A DNA stretch of 64,000 nt from Phytophthora colocasiae. Its lineage: Eukaryota; Oomycota; Peronosporomycetes; Peronosporales; Peronosporaceae. How positions within the stretch are numbered: the first letter of the stretch is position 1; the number at the start of each line of letters is the position of its first letter. The notes under the pieces were generated by a model. That model had not been told where the DNA came from, did not search any database, and saw only the letters and a list, made by a program, of their open reading frames with translations. The stretch spans positions 224,487 to 288,486 of the forward strand of contig JAGKQI010000015.1 in the NCBI GenBank assembly GCA_018806915.1. The letters are read 5' to 3'. Positions 21,501 through 34,640 of this stretch are shown here, piece by piece. The position numbers were made by a program, and so were the translations under genes.

Positions 21501-22735
21501 GTACTCCTGAGCTCGCGTCACTAGTTGTCTCCATTCGATTATCTCCACGACCAATAGCTGCAACATTTCCCCAACAACTTGCCGAACCAGATCCGGGTGC
21601 ACTTTGAAAACTCGCGTCCGGAACCATCCAGGCACCAAATTCACAAATCCAAATCCCGCTTCGAAAAGCATTGTCTGCAGGATCGCGATGCATTCACGAG
21701 GCGAAAACTCCTCCGGCGGGATCATGGCACCCTGAAGATCTTGTGCCCTTCCAAATGACCGACGTTGAATCTGGAGTTCTGAAATCCAGGCGTCCGTCTG
21801 AGCCGGCATCAACATCCGGCGGTTCAGGTGTTCCGAAGTCATCAAGGCAGCCTGAATGAAACCTTCAGGATTCAGGTATAGTGGCGGCCAATCATATCCG
21901 ACATCAGGTGCGAAGCTCCTTTCGGAGTTGTCACGTTCCCAACGCCTCACTTGTTCAGCCACATATGCCTTTATCTGGATTCCGCTCATCTGGACTTCCG
22001 GCGTCCCCGGCGGTGCTTCCGGAGATTCTTCCATTCTGGAATCCGGAAAACCAAACCTGGCAGCTTCTTGACGAGGCGCTTCTGGGGGCGCCGAGAACGG
22101 CGCCTCATCAGGATACAATGTTGGCATCCGGATTTCCGGAATCACTGGCGAAGACATGTTGGTATCCTCAAGCACAGTTTCTTCCTGAACCGGCGACAAC
22201 GGGCGAGCTTCCTGCTTGACTCGTGGCGACTCTTCTCGAACATCAGGTTCGGCATCTGGATTCGCACCTTCCGGAGGAAGGTCCTGAATTCTATCCTCCG
22301 TAGGGTCTTCGATCTCGACAGCATCATCTCTCGATGCTTCTCTTCCAGAATCTTCAGCATCACTTCCGACGACCTCAGACTCCTCACCAGCCGTGAACTC
22401 CTCCAGACCGGACTCGTTCTCGGCTTCCACATCCGGATCACCTTCCGATCCGGACTCTTCTGCATCCAGATCCGACATGGATCCAGATTCCTCCTGCTCA
22501 GGTCGTTGTCTCCTTCCGAAATCTCTTCCGAATCACTTCCATCCAGACTTGCGTGGTGCGCTTCCTGAACGGAGGATTCAGATTCTTCTTCCAGATGATC
22601 CGACGACTCCTTCGCCTCTTGGGCAGCCCTTCGCTTCGCAGCGTTGGCCTGACGAGCTTTCTTCATGATAGTATCCAAATCCTCATGCTCTTCAGGCTGC
22701 TGCCCCTTCAACCGACGCGACGATCTGGATGCCAT
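18528..22735 (-). pseudogene. Element B Gag with CCHC knuckles (two frame breaks)
   Basis: Gag of about 1,370 codons. A single 1,010-codon frame (19446-22478) covers most of it, from the acidic N terminus to the Gag core. It breaks near 22500 (one base fewer than element A) and near 19470 (a T-run and T insertion). The knuckles at 18616-18762 are intact: CENCRNFGHVKEDC, CERCHRKGHPVRFC and a third cluster CDFCNKYHDGHC. The start is taken as the ATG at 22735 (MASRSS), because the upstream ATG used in A and C is ATT here. Gag would form the particle and bind RNA through the knuckles. Confidence 0.88.
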
Positions 22736-22880
22736 TCCGCTTCCAGAATCCGCGTCTCCTCCTCTGCGTGCGCTTTCACTTCCAATAATCACAACTACGA
22801 TCAGAAAGTTAGTTAGCACTCAGAACCCCTGAAACTAATCAAAAAATATATATAAATAACTCGGTAAAACCCTTTCGGTA

Positions 22881-22902
22881 TCGAATCCAGGCACGCGCAC
22901 CA
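22881..22902 (-). other. Primer-binding site, element B
   Basis: The same 22-nt sequence as in element A, two bases from the start of the truncated LTR at 22905. Confidence 0.85.
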
Positions 22903-22904
22903 GC

Positions 22905-23212
22905 TGTGACGAGGTGGGTGAACACTTTCCGGACTTTCTGAAAGAAAAACCCGGTCGCCCAGAACGTATAGCTGGTGGCCAGTCCGATTCTGGAAGGAAA
23001 CTTCCAGATGACACTTGAGAACTGGGGTCAGTCTCTACCTTCCGGGATCCAAATGGGTATCCGGAAGGCGGAGTTGGCGTGTGACCTTGTGGTTATCCTC
23101 CTTGGTGTCGTTTGTCTTCGAGTATCCGAAGGGTATTACCAGGTGAGTTACTTTCAGGTGTGATCAGATCCAAAGATCCAAAGTACCAAAAGTACTTCCA
23201 AATGCAGTTGGT
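22905..23212 (-). repeat. Truncated LTR (U5-side 308 bp)
   Basis: This matches the first 308 bp of the LTR on the primer-binding-site side. It stops inside the motif CAGTTGGT and switches directly to gag sequence. It shares GGTATTACC with the LTR at 7611-9215, whereas the other two LTRs have GGTATCACC. Confidence 0.93.
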
Positions 23213-25273
23213 CCAGAACTGGCGGACTTCGAAGAGCGCTCAGACCTTGCTGAAGTTTCTGGAACTTCACGATCCCAACTCCCAGACTTCTGAATGCCTC
23301 GTGATCGGGATGCGTCTACAGCCTGGGATTCCTGAAGCATTTCTCGCCTCCTTGAAGATGACTTTGTACGCTTCTTCCTGGGCTTCTCGCGATTCAAGTC
23401 TGATCCTGCGACGTCTTGATCTTCGGCTTCCGGGTTCCTGTGGGAAATCTCAAAAGCGATTCCAGAATCCATCGGCGCAGCACTTCCAGATCCCCGTGCG
23501 GTCATCGCCATCGGCCTGAAGGCGGAGAATGGCATATGCGTTCCTTCACTTCTGCTCATCCCGAATCCAGAAGAATCCGAGGTGCTCTCTCTGGAAGTCC
23601 GAGTTCCGGAAGTCGCACTCGCCATTGACTCACTTGATCCTCCGGAAGTCTCGAACATACTTGAGGTACGTGCCGAATTCGTCCTATCAGAAAGACTATG
23701 ATACGAAGACATGTGACTTCCGGATTCAAGATCCGCTTCCAGATTCGGACTAGCGAAGATGGCACAGACTGCAGGGATGAGGGCGACGACGACGGGATTG
23801 ACGACGGCGGTGGCCGAGGCATCACACGTTGCACTCGCTTCGGCCGGATTTCCTGATAGGTGGGTCCGCGAGGACTCCGAACCTTCCGGAATCCAGATGC
23901 CTTCAGTTGTCTAGTGAAGTCTCGTCCCAGCAGAGATACCTCGTAATCCGACATGAATACACCTTCACCCTGAAATTGGGCTTCCGGATGTACTTGACAA
24001 AGTCGTTCCCTTCCAGTTGCCATCAGGATCTGGGCGTACTCCTGAGCTCGCGTCACTAGTTGTCTCCATTCGATTATCTCCACGACCAATAGCTGCAACA
24101 TTTCCCCAACAACTTGCCGAACCAGATCCGGGTGCACTTTGAAAACTCGCGTCCGGAACCATCCAGGCACCAAATTCACAAATCCAAATCCCGCTTCGAA
24201 AAGCATTGTCTGCAGGACTGCGATGCATTCACGAGGCGAAAACTCCTCCGGCGGGATCATGGCGGCACCCTGAAGATCTTGTGCCCTTCCAAATGACCGA
24301 CGTTGAATCTGGAGTTCTGAAATCCAGGCGTCCGTCTGAGCCGGCATCAACATCCGGCGGTTCAGGTGTTCCGAAGTCATCAAGGCAGCCTGAATGAAAC
24401 CTTCAGGATTCAGGTATAGTGGCGGCCAATCATATCCGACATCAGGTGCGAAGCTCCTTTCGGAGTTGTCACGTTCCCAACGCCTCACTTGTTCAGCCAC
24501 ATATGCCTTTATCTGGATTCCGCTCATCTGGACTTCCGGCGTCCCCGGCGGTGCTTCCGGAGATTCTTCCATTCTGGAATCCGGAAAACCAAACCTGGCA
24601 GCTTCTTGACGAGGCGCTTCTGGGGGCGCCGAGAACGGCGCCTCATCAGGATACAATGTTGGCATCCGGATTTCCGGAATCACTGGCGAAGACATGTTGG
24701 TATCCTCAAGCACAGTTTCTTCCTGAACCGGCGACAACGGGCGAGCTTCCTGCTTGACTCGTGGCGACTCTTCTCGAACATCAGGTTCGGCATCTGGATT
24801 CGCACCTTCCGGAGGAGAGTCCTGAATTCTATCCTCCGTAGGGTCTTCGATCTCGACAGCATCATCTCTCGATGCTTCTCTTCCAGAATCTTCAGCATCA
24901 CTTCCGACGACCTCAGACTCCTCACCAGCCGTGAACTCCTCCAGACCGGACTCGTTCTCGGCTTCCACATCCGGATCACCTTCCGATCCGGACTCTTCTG
25001 CATCCAGATCCGACATGATCCAGATTCCTCCTGCTCAGGGTCGTTGTCTCCTTCCGAAATCTCTTCCGAATCACTTCCATCCAGACTTGCGTGGTGCGCT
25101 TCCTGAACGGAGGATTCAGATTCTTCTTCCAGATGATCCGACGACTCCTTCGCCTCTTGGGCAGCTCCTTCGCTTCGCAGCGTTGGCCTGACGAGCTTTC
25201 TTCATGATAGTATCCAAATCCTCATGCTCTTCAGGCTGTTGCCCTTCAACCGACGCGACGATCTGGATGCCAT
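23213..25273 (-). pseudogene. Gag 5' fragment of a deleted fourth element copy
   Basis: This is homologous to positions 5374-7441 of element A, the N-terminal acidic part and the Ser-rich middle of Gag. It lacks the Gag core, the knuckles and all of Pol. The left edge (23212/23213) is the deletion junction with the truncated LTR. The right end continues into a normal leader, primer-binding site and full LTR. It shares small variants with element B (for example the AATAATCAC leader variant and CCTTTATCTGG), so it is most similar to B. Confidence 0.88.
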
Positions 25274-25416
25274 TCCGCTTCCAGAATCCGCGTCTCCTCC
25301 TCTGCGTGCGCTTTCACTTCCAATAATCACAACCATGATCAGAAAGTTAGTTAGCACTCAGAACCCTGAAACTAATCAAAAATATATATAAATAACTCGG
25401 TAAAACCCTTTCGGTA

Positions 25417-25438
25417 TCGAATCCAGGCACGCGCACCA
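25417..25438 (-). other. Primer-binding site of the deletion remnant
   Basis: Identical 22-nt tRNA-complementary site, two bases from the LTR at 25441. Confidence 0.85.
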
Positions 25439-25440
25439 GC

Positions 25441-27042
25441 TGTGACGAGGTGGGTGAACACTTTCCGGACTTTCTGAAAGAAAACCCGGTCGCCCAGAAC
25501 GTATAGCTGGTGGCCAGTCCGATTCTGGAAGGAAACTTCCAGATGACACTTGAGAACTGGGGTCAGTCTCTACCTTCCGGGATCCAAATGGGTATCCGGA
25601 AGGCGGAGTTGGCGTGTGACCTTGTGGTTATCCTCCTTGGTGTCGTTTGTCTTCGAGTATCCGAAGGGTATCACCAGGTGAGTTACTTTCAGGTGTGATC
25701 AGATCCAAAGATCCAAAGTACCAAAAGTACTTCCAAATGCAGTTGGTTTTCTGGAAGGCAAAAGACTATTAGCAGAGTCCTCTTCCAACAGTTAACCAAT
25801 ACAATACAGAGAGTTAATATGCAAAACACGCAGCCGCTCTTATTCTTTGTGGCCCTCGAGCGGTGGGCACTCCCAATGCCAGTCGACGGGTCTACTTCCG
25901 GAACACTGACTCAGTTCCGGGACCCTAACAAGCGCACCACTTCCGGATAACCACTTGGTTTCCGGAAGACAATATTCAAGATCAGGATATCCAGATGCCT
26001 GTATATCCAAATATCCAAAATCCAAATGCAATCTAGACTAGGAATCCAGATGCAAACGTCCAATCACACAGTAGTTAATTCAATACAGTTCCAAGGGGCC
26101 AACTACTAACAACCTCCCAAAACGCAGTTATAATATGAAATGTGAATCCGGAATCCGGATTCCAACTGGAATATGAAATAGGAAGATCCCTTCCGGATGC
26201 GCCGCCGGATCACTTACCCAACTTGGTCTCGAACCTTTGGTGGAGAGTCCCGCGGCGCTGTACGCAGTCGACGCGGCCGTACGCTGGCTCAGCTTAACTC
26301 GAAGCCCTCTGACAAGAGGCTGGTCCGCAGTGCTTTGCAGTATCTTCCAGGAAAACCTTCCAGAAGACCACTTGCGCCCTTGGTGGCAAATTGAACTCTC
26401 TGTTATTTATATACAAGTCTTCTGCTAAAGATTCTGCTAACATCTTGTTTTCACTATAGGAAGCGCACACTCATCAGGAGGCGCGTGTCTCTGGCGCGGA
26501 ACCCCGAAGAATTCCGGCTGGTGCCGAACACATCCTGGTCGGTCGTCTTGGTCGGTCGGTCTTGACTTGGCTTGAGTATACCCGAACCTCAATGTCCATA
26601 CTGGGTACAAATCAGGCAGGGTCCGGACGCCTTTGGTCATCTGGATTCCCGATCCTTGGAATCCGGAAGTCCTCAGTTCAGCACTGGAAGCTTATGTATC
26701 CGGAATACACTTGGTCTGTGTATGGGCGACTGGATTCTTGAGCCCTTAGCCCTGACTGGAATGGCATCCAGATTCCCGAAATCTGGATCTGGATTCCGGA
26801 AGTACGCACCAGGAATTCACTTGGGCACCACATGGTGGACTTGATTCCTGAATAGTGGACTCTGATCGTGGTCGGGCATCCGGATTCTGGAAGTCCGGAT
26901 TCCGGAAGTCCTAAAGCAATAAGGTGAAAATGTGTTCCACAGCTCAGTCCCAGGTACTCGATGCCTCAGCCAATCACCTCTCGACATATTGGGTGGCTCT
27001 GGGAGGCGGTGTCCAGATAGAAAATTTGAATCCACAGCTTCA
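25441..27042 (-). repeat. Full LTR (3' LTR of element C, 5' LTR of the remnant)
   Basis: A 1,602-bp LTR with TG...CA ends, nearly identical to the two other full LTRs, with the same TATA-like box near 26400-26413. It differs from LTR A mostly by one-base indels. Confidence 0.93.
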
Positions 27043-27522
27043 CAACCGTCCCTCTCGTCAGGAGCTGTCATTGAGGAATTTACCTCCGAGCTTGACAGGT
27101 CCTTATGAGACGAAGCGTGGGCAAGTCGTCCAGATCACCGGATCACCGCAGACATCCAGATCACAATCCCGCAATTCACAACGGCACTTGTCGTCGAGTC
27201 GCGTTTCCGGATTCCATACATCCAAATGCCCATCACGCAAACGTCGAGCGGTCCGGTTTCAGGCGTCCCACACTGTATCCAGGTTCTACCCACCCGGGTC
27301 TCACGTATCCGGGTTCACCCTATCCGGGTTCAGGAAGTCCAAATCACTACACTGGGTCACATTCCATCCATCAATTGGCTGACGTGGCTTCTCTTCTGCG
27401 TACGGTCCCAAGCGCTCCCGGTCCCAGCGCACGTCCAAACGGCAAGAATCATTCAGTCGGTCCACACACATTTCGCAATTTCAAGGCTCCAGATCACCCA
27501 AGCGATTCCGCACGATCACATC

Positions 27523-30344
27523 ATGTCAGCAGACGCTCCTTCGACGTTCACGGCGCCTCCACCAGGCAACACCTCGGTTGAGGGCGACACTGGTGGCGCT
27601 GAGTCGCACCAGGACGACACGGCAGTGACAGGGGGTCCAGATAGCGTTGTTGATGAGGGGAGACATGGTGCTGAGGGCACGGAGACTTGCCCGCCCGCAG
27701 GTGGAGGCGGAGGCGTCCCTGAGGACGATGATGAGCCACTCAATCGAGTCTACCCGAAGTTCGTCACGCACAAGAGTGCGAAGGAGTTCGGGCTGTCCGA
27801 GGGCACCGCGTTCGGAAGTGAATCTTCGCGTCCCATCTACTTCAAGACCCCTCCATCCCACGAGCGCGACGACAACTTGCAAGTGGTCGGCGTTCCAGCT
27901 TCAACAGTGCATCGTGATGGCAACAGTTTTCTTCGGAACGGCTATGGCGGTTTGGAAGTCCTGATGCATTCTGAGAAGCTGTCCACCAGGGAAATGGCAG
28001 TGCTACACGACTTCTGCGCCGGTCATCTGGACCTTCGGGAATTCATCCTGACACCTCTGCCAGCCTCGCTTCCGGATGACCAGCTTCACGCACTTCTGGA
28101 TAGCGTCGCCGTCAAGAGGGAGATCGCCAGCCTTGTTTCGGAGTACGACCCTGAGAATCTCGCGCAGCGCGTCTTTGGAACCGTCTCTGCTCTTCGGAAA
28201 GTCATCCAGAAGTGCATCCAGACGCAGTCACTGCTCGAAGATCAGGATCCGGATCTCGTCAATGTCGGCAGGGTTCACGATGAGCTCGCCGAGCTTCGTC
28301 GGGACTACCAGTTGGTAACAAGTCATCTGGATCTTCGACACGCGGAAGCTGTTTCGAGAAAGAAGAGGCTCTCCAGAACGCCCGTGACGACATCAAGCAC
28401 CTGATGGAGGAGCATGACCGCGACAAGAGGGGTCTCCGGAAGCAGGTCGAAGATCTCACGAAGCGTTTGGATGATGCCGGACGCAGAATCGCCTTCTGGA
28501 ACACCGCATCCAGAAACTGGCCTTTAATGCTGTCGACGTCATGAACTTCCTTGGCGCCGGCGAAGGACAGTCGACTGTCACTGTGAACTGGCAACGGCTT
28601 CTGGAACTCCTGAAGCACTTTCAGAACGGCACAACTGTTCCTTCGGAATGGCGTACAGTCATCAGTGTCATCGCCACGGATGACCCAGGACACACTTCGG
28701 CCCCTTTCGTCGAACTGCATCCTTCTCACGGAAGTGATGACGGTGATGCCAAGGAGAGCGATTCGTCGTCGTATCTGGATCTGAGTCGTGGTTCTTCTGG
28801 CGCACCTGCATCCGGAAATCCAAGTTCCAAGTCTTCTTCCAAGCGCAAGCGTTCCAGTTCCGGATTCAAGTCTTCGAAGAAGGTCCCAAGGGCTCCTGAC
28901 GTGATTCAGGCTCGTCCTTCTGAGTGGATTAAACATTCGGATGACGACTGTCGGAGTGACAAATATCCTCTAGTCTGGACGGAGACACAAGCTCGAGAGT
29001 CCTTGACGGACTACCCGGTTGTCTGGAGTGACTTGCGTCTGGATCTTCAGAAACTCATGATGTCTGGAGTCAAGTATACCGGGGCTCTGGAATGGATTCT
29101 TGAAGACCGTGCAGTTCACGTGGCTTTCCAGTTGAAACCTCTCGTGGAGATGCTCACTCCGGATGATGTTCTGGAACAAGTTGGATGACATTCCGTGGAC
29201 CAAGTACGTCCCGCGTCGGTACTTCCAGATGGCTGAAGGTGTTCTCGATGGACTTCAGGATGAAGGTATCGAGCCAGAGTACTGGGACCTCTTGTGGATG
29301 GAGAAGACGACGTCGAAGATCCGGATCCGGAAGCCTTGGTTACGGAAACGGTGGATGACAAGACAGTGGATGAAGACTTCATTCCAGATGAGACAGAGGT
29401 GGTGCATCCAGATGATGATCAGGGCCACTCAAGTTCCTCTCGCCGTGATCCTGACGTTCAGTCTCCGAAATCCAAGCGTCGTCGTTCCAACCGCTCTCCC
29501 AAGTCAGCATCCAGGGCTATCGTGCACATGACCGGTCAACCTCCTATCTAGCTGCCAAAGACTTTGGGAACCTGACAAGACTCGACAAGCAGACCATCGA
29601 GAATCCGACCGAGGGAGTGGCATCTTGGCTCCACTACGGAGTTCGCATGAAGAAGGGAGATCCGACGTCCACAGCGACCACTCAGACTCTCGGGTTTCCG
29701 GATTCCGCTCCCAACAGGTTTGATTTCGACCTTCTGAAAGAGCGCTTCGTGATCCGGGCGTCCGAGCTTCCTCCGCTTATGGATGAACGTCCTTGGGAAC
29801 ACGCATACAGTTGTCGGCCTCAGGATCTACTCTTCCATAAGCGCAGCGAACTGGATGCGAACGCCATGGAGGCTCTAGACACCAGGCATACTTTCGAGAG
29901 CGTTCATCTCCAGGCCTTCTGGGAATAAACTCAATGGCTCACGTTCGACACTTCCGAAGCTGTGCATCCGAAGCTCGTGCGGATCTACCTGAGCGATCGA
30001 AGCGCCACTCGTCCCTTAGGAAGAAGGCGATCCCGTTGCTCCAGAAGATCTCTTCCAAGCTTCCAAAATCCATCTGGAATGAGACGTGCGTCTGGAAGTA
30101 CCCTGCGAAACTCTGTCACTGGATCCTGATGGATCCAGAACACTTCAAGCCTGGGACTTCGGAACCATACTCGCTCAAGGAACAGCTTGGGATTCTGGAT
30201 GCCATGGAGCCTGCACGTGTTCAGTGGAGCTTCTCCACTTCGGATCAGGATCGCATTGCTCATCTTCCACCGGAAGTCCAAAGCACCCTGATTCCTGCGG
30301 ATCAGCGCATCCGGATCGATGCCCTTTGGAACTACGGAAACTAG
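27523..30344 (+). pseudogene. Antisense extra ORF (aORF) of element C, frameshifted
   Basis: Second copy of the opposite-strand ORF, start ATG at 27523 and stop at 30344. It is nearly identical to the element B copy but breaks at different places: near 28352 (a base missing in GCTGTTTCGAGAAAG), near 29160 (an extra C), near 29285 and near 29930. Comparing the two copies shows that each frame break in one is open in the other over most of the length, which supports one long ancestral protein. The segment from 29617 to 29928 adds a readable stretch (ERFVIRASELPPL) that is stopped in element B. No family is recognised. Confidence 0.75.
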
Positions 30345-30608
30345 GAGGTGTAGTTCAGATCGAGTGAGTCTTCCAATTCTCCATGTTTTCCATACGTAAT
30401 TCGTCACTAATCACTCGTAATACACCTCACTTCTCCGAAAGTCAGCTTTTGTTCATCTCCTTCATATCCATCCTTCTGAAACCCAGGATTCCAAAGTTCC
30501 ATCATAATCCGAAATCAGTTTCCAATCGTAATCAAATCAAAGTTCAATCGGTAGTCACAGTTCAGGAATCCCCTTCTCAAAACTTCCCGGATGATAGCAT
30601 CCGGAAGT

Positions 30609-32125
30609 CTAGACTTGGGGATGGTCGTCCCCGGCTTGCATAGCCTGGAACCTCGCTCGCGCCCTTGCCCCTTGATTAAATTCGTAAAGAAGGGCACCGC
30701 AGCTTAACTGTGACACTGGAAGCCATTCCGGATCCGGATAGCCTTTCCATTTGACCAGGTATTCTGATTCCTTTTCGACGTCCGGAGTACGTTTGGACCA
30801 TCGAAGATCCAAAATCTTTTCGACTTCGTACTCGTTCTCTTCGGCATCCGGATTCCAACTGTCTTCCGGAAGAAGGGCAGCGTCAAAGTCATCGTCCTCG
30901 TCCACTTGGATCTCCATGGTAGGACGTTTCGGGAAGAGTGCTCGGGGTTTCAAACGGCTGATATGCACCCAAGGGTTGACACGATATCCCGTGCCCTCGA
31001 CCTTGAGTTTCACCCGGAAGTCCTGATACACTTCAGCAATCCCGGAATGGTCTATGCCACATGTGGGCCAGTTTCCTACTTAGCCCAGTCTGGACTTTCG
31101 GAATATATAACCACACGGAATCGCCTTCCGAAAATCCGGATTTCAGCCTTTCCGAAAGCTCTTTCCACTTTTGCGTTTGGATTTCGGAACGGTGACGCTT
31201 GGCTTTCTTCTGAAGTCCTTCTGCAAAAGCCACAGCGTAGCTGTAGTCCCTCTGCATTTTTCGTCTCCATTCGTACGCTGACCTTTCAGGAATACTATGT
31301 GGCTTTGGACCCAGCATTGCTGAAATTGTACTCTGGGCGTCCCAACCATGAATTAGATAGAAGGGGGTTTCAGGCGCGTTGCATCGAAAGAGGTATTTAG
31401 AGCGAACATCAGCCTTTCCACATGGTCATCCCAATCACTTTGATCCGCTTCCATAATATACGCCCGGATGCTTCGAACTACCGTCTGAACGGAACGTTCC
31501 TGCTGGCCATTTGCCTGCGGACGGTATCCCAATGTTGCCCTTTGAGACTCCCAAGTAGATTCCGGAAGCACTCGAAGACGGCACTCATGAATCGGGGATC
31601 CTGATCGTGTCGGATCAGGGAACTTGATCCAAACTTCTGGAATACCACTTGTTCATACACTTCTGCAACATCTTGGGCAGTCGTCGAAGACATGGGCTTG
31701 CACATCACGTATCCGGAAAACATATCCTGGAAACAGGAGTAGGAAAGTGTTTCCGCGTGCGGATTTTGGAAGGTGCGTCACGAAATCCATCGAGACAACT
31801 TCGAAAGGACATGATGGCTCGATGTTTCCAGGTGACGGACCTGGATTCGAGGCCGTCCCTTTCCGGATGCACAATCCACACACTCCTTCACATGACGTTC
31901 CACATCTGCATACATTCCAGGCCAATAGTATTCCGAAAGCAATTTCTCATGAGTCCTCCGGATGCCCTGGTGTCCACCTTGGAAATCTTCGTGGGCATAG
32001 TGAAGCATATCAGAACGTAAGGATTCCGGAACCACCAATCGAAGTTCTCCCAGAAAATCTCGAGGTCGCTTCTGGGTGACTGTGGACATCCTGAAGAGAA
32101 TGTTTCTGGAATCCAAAGTGAACAA
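30609..32125 (-). pseudogene. Element C integrase with chromodomain (frameshifted)
   Basis: Same domains as in element B, spread over several frames: the zinc-finger part at about 31778-32125, the core at about 31353-31723, the C-terminal DNA-binding part at about 31033-31317, and the chromodomain at about 30609-31031 (YEVEKILDLRW, YLVKWKGYPD). Breaks include a longer G-run near 31363-31367 and a C-run near 31042. All four domain parts remain readable. Confidence 0.88.
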
Positions 32126-32489
32126 GTCAGCAACCTTTGCAATCTTCCGGAGACGTTTATGCGAAAACCTCTGAAATCCCCTTTCAGGAACGCCTTCAGC
32201 TCAGACAGGTATTCGTCGGCATCCTGATGGACCTTGATCCGTCTCCAACGCTCGGCTTGAAGTTCCAATGGTCCCATCGGAGGGCATCCGGATCGTTTCC
32301 TTCTGGATCCCCAGCTTCCGCAATGACAGCCATCACTCGCGCAGACTCTGGTAACGGTTCCGAATCTGGTCCGGGAAGGTCGTTGTCATCCGGGATTCTG
32401 GATTCCTGAATCTGAATATCTGAAGGATGGGCCTCCGACAGTTCTGATTTCACCAACTTCTCTTGGATTTTAGAAACAAGTTCCAAATG

Positions 32490-32960
32490 CCTCAGGTCAC
32501 TTTCGTCGGAAACCTCCCAGGATTCTCCTTGAACCAATGTCTTGGTCGTCAGGTAGTCGGCAGCCTGATTGTACTCTCGTTTGAGATGCACAAATCTGAC
32601 CTTCTGAAATCTGGATTTCAGAACTTCCGCTTCCGCAAGGTGTTTCTGAAGATGTGGTTGGTTACAGTTGATCAGTCCTTGTACTTGCTGAATCACAATT
32701 CTGGAATCTCCCACAACCACCAAATCCTGGAATGCCTCTTCCAGATGCCATATCCATGCCCCTTCAGAAGTCCATGGTACTCAGCGTCATTCACGGTGAC
32801 GTCATCCAGAATGAAACCTCGGGCTTCCAGAACCTTCCATCCAGGTAGCTTCCAGAGAACACACCCGCAACTTCCTTTCCGGGTGGAAGTCTTGGCAGCA
32901 CCATCGAAACTCAGGATAACACCTTCGTAGTTCGCTTCCAACATCTCGATGCTCACCACT
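32490..32960 (-). pseudogene. Element C second RNase H domain
   Basis: This carries the same acidic residues (SFDGAAK, NDAEYHGLL, VVGDSRIVIQ, NQAADYLTTK) as element B, but is split near 32725-32760 by small insertions around the segment that reads ASGRGIQD in element B. The first part lies in the frame 32693-33628, the second in 32196-32723. Confidence 0.86.
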
Positions 32961-32964
32961 GGCG

Positions 32965-33665
32965 GCTTCCGGATGCGTCCTTTCGAAGGGATCAGGGATT
33001 CCGAAATCTTATCCAGATGCTCTCGTGGGGTTATCCCAGCACCCATTATCGCAGCCAATCCGTCTTCGTTCCTTTGAACCTTCCGGATATCCAGATTCCA
33101 ATGTGAAAGTGCAAGTCCCCAAGGAACACACCTACCATCAGCAGACTTCGAGGTGATGACCCACTTCAGGACGGAGTATCGGGTGTACACAATCAGTTCG
33201 GACTGCTCAATCAGCGTTCGGAAGACCTGAAGTACTCTCAGGATCGCAATGACTTCCTTTTCCGCAATATGATAACGGATTTCGGAATCATTCAGGACGC
33301 GGCCAGTATACCGGACAGGGTGGATCACACCGTTGTATTCCTGACCGAGGACAGCACATGCGGCCCATGCATTGGCATGCGGAATGATCACGAATGGTCG
33401 ATTTCTATCAGGATGCCGAAGCAATGGGGTCGAGACGATCTTGTGCTTCAGGATTCCAAATGCCTCCTTCGCCTGATCCAAATTCCTTCCCGCCCTGATC
33501 TGCTCATCCGAAAGTTCATAGAGAACAGCGGCAATAACCGGGAAGTCTTCAATGAATTTGTGATAGTAGTTCAGGCTTCCGAGGAACGACTGCACCCCTT
33601 TCAGGGTTTCCGGAAACGGAAGATCCAAAACACCTTTTGCAATCTTTGGGGTAGCTCAGATTCCT
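32965..33665 (-). CDS. Element C degenerate first RNase H / connection domain
   Basis: In this copy the whole connection domain is in one frame (32693-33628), continuous with the start of the second RNase H. That shows the two domains are parts of one polyprotein. The PHAN and TRY substitutions of the catalytic Asp positions are present here too, so they are a family trait and not a private mutation. Confidence 0.87.
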
Positions 33666-33679
33666 TCAGCACTGATTTC

Positions 33680-34640
33680 GTGGGACAGGTACGGGATGGC
33701 CAGCTTTCCAAATTCACTCTTCGGGAGGCTCACCGAGATGTTCCAATAACGCAGCCTGAATAGTAGTGCATCCAGATCTTCACATAACTGATCCCAAGTC
33801 GGCGCGCCGTGAGCGATATCGTCGATATACGAACTGCGTCCCAGTACCGGGTTCATCTGTGAAGGAGCTGGGATATTCCTCTGGAACACGGTCATTGTAT
33901 CTGAGAGAATTGGCACTTGGATTCCTGAAGGGGAACTTCCGGATTCCAAACTTCCGGAATCCAGATTCTTAGATGGAGTCAACTTCAGAAAATCCAAGAC
34001 TTCCTGATCCACTTCTGCTTCCTCTTCCGGGGATAGGCGCACAAACCCCACAAGCAGTTATTGATTACTGCCTGATATACCAAAGGGGCGTTCTTCAAAA
34101 CCGAATGGCATCCGATCCACTGAAAGTGTCCAAATGGGCACACGAAAGCGGAGATCAGCTTGGCACGTTCAGACATCCTGATAGCACAGAATCCACTGGC
34201 CATATCCAAACTCATGAACCACATTGCGCTTTCGAAGCCAATCAGGAGATCGTCAATCAGGGGAAGCGGATAGTTGGATAACACAATAAATCCGTTTACC
34301 ACTCGATAGTCAATACACATCCTGATGTCAACACCGTTCTTCTTCAGGACAATAACAATCAGGGATGCCCATGGTGATTCCGAGTGCTCGATCAATCCAG
34401 TTTCCAAAAGCTTCTTCAGAAGTTCGTACACTTTGACCGCTAAGTGAGGAGCGATAGAACGTGGGCGTTGCGCGACAGGTTTAGCCGTTCCAACATCCAG
34501 ATCGCAAATCACACCTCTGGCGGGGGCTGGAGCTGCATTTCCGTCGCCCAGAAAGATACTGCGATGCCGTTTCAGGATTCCTCGAAGCTTTCGCTCTTCT
34601 TCTGGAGTAGTCTTTCCGGATTCTCCCACATCTGCCTTCT
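33680..34640 (-). pseudogene. Element C reverse transcriptase
   Basis: YIDD is encoded at 33818-33829, within the frame 33656-34051 that includes the whole motif B-C insertion (SPEEEAEVDQEVLDF and so on). The upstream frame 33985-35154 holds the fingers and motif A (FMSLDMASGFCAIRM; Cys replaces the Trp seen in A and B). One frame change occurs near 34040-34060, where a C-run differs in length between copies. Confidence 0.9.

Larger units (their letters stand above)
7611..23212 (-). mobile_element. Element B: nearly complete giant Ty3/Gypsy element
   Basis: The copy bounded by LTR 7611-9215 (its 3' LTR) and a truncated 5' LTR remnant (22905-23212). Its internal region is about 13.7 kb. Minus-strand order is Gag, protease, RT, degenerate RNase H, second RNase H, integrase and chromodomain. 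A plus-strand ORF then lies between integrase and the 3' LTR. Its integrase-chromodomain and protease frames are open, while Gag, RT and the antisense ORF each contain frame breaks. Confidence 0.93.
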
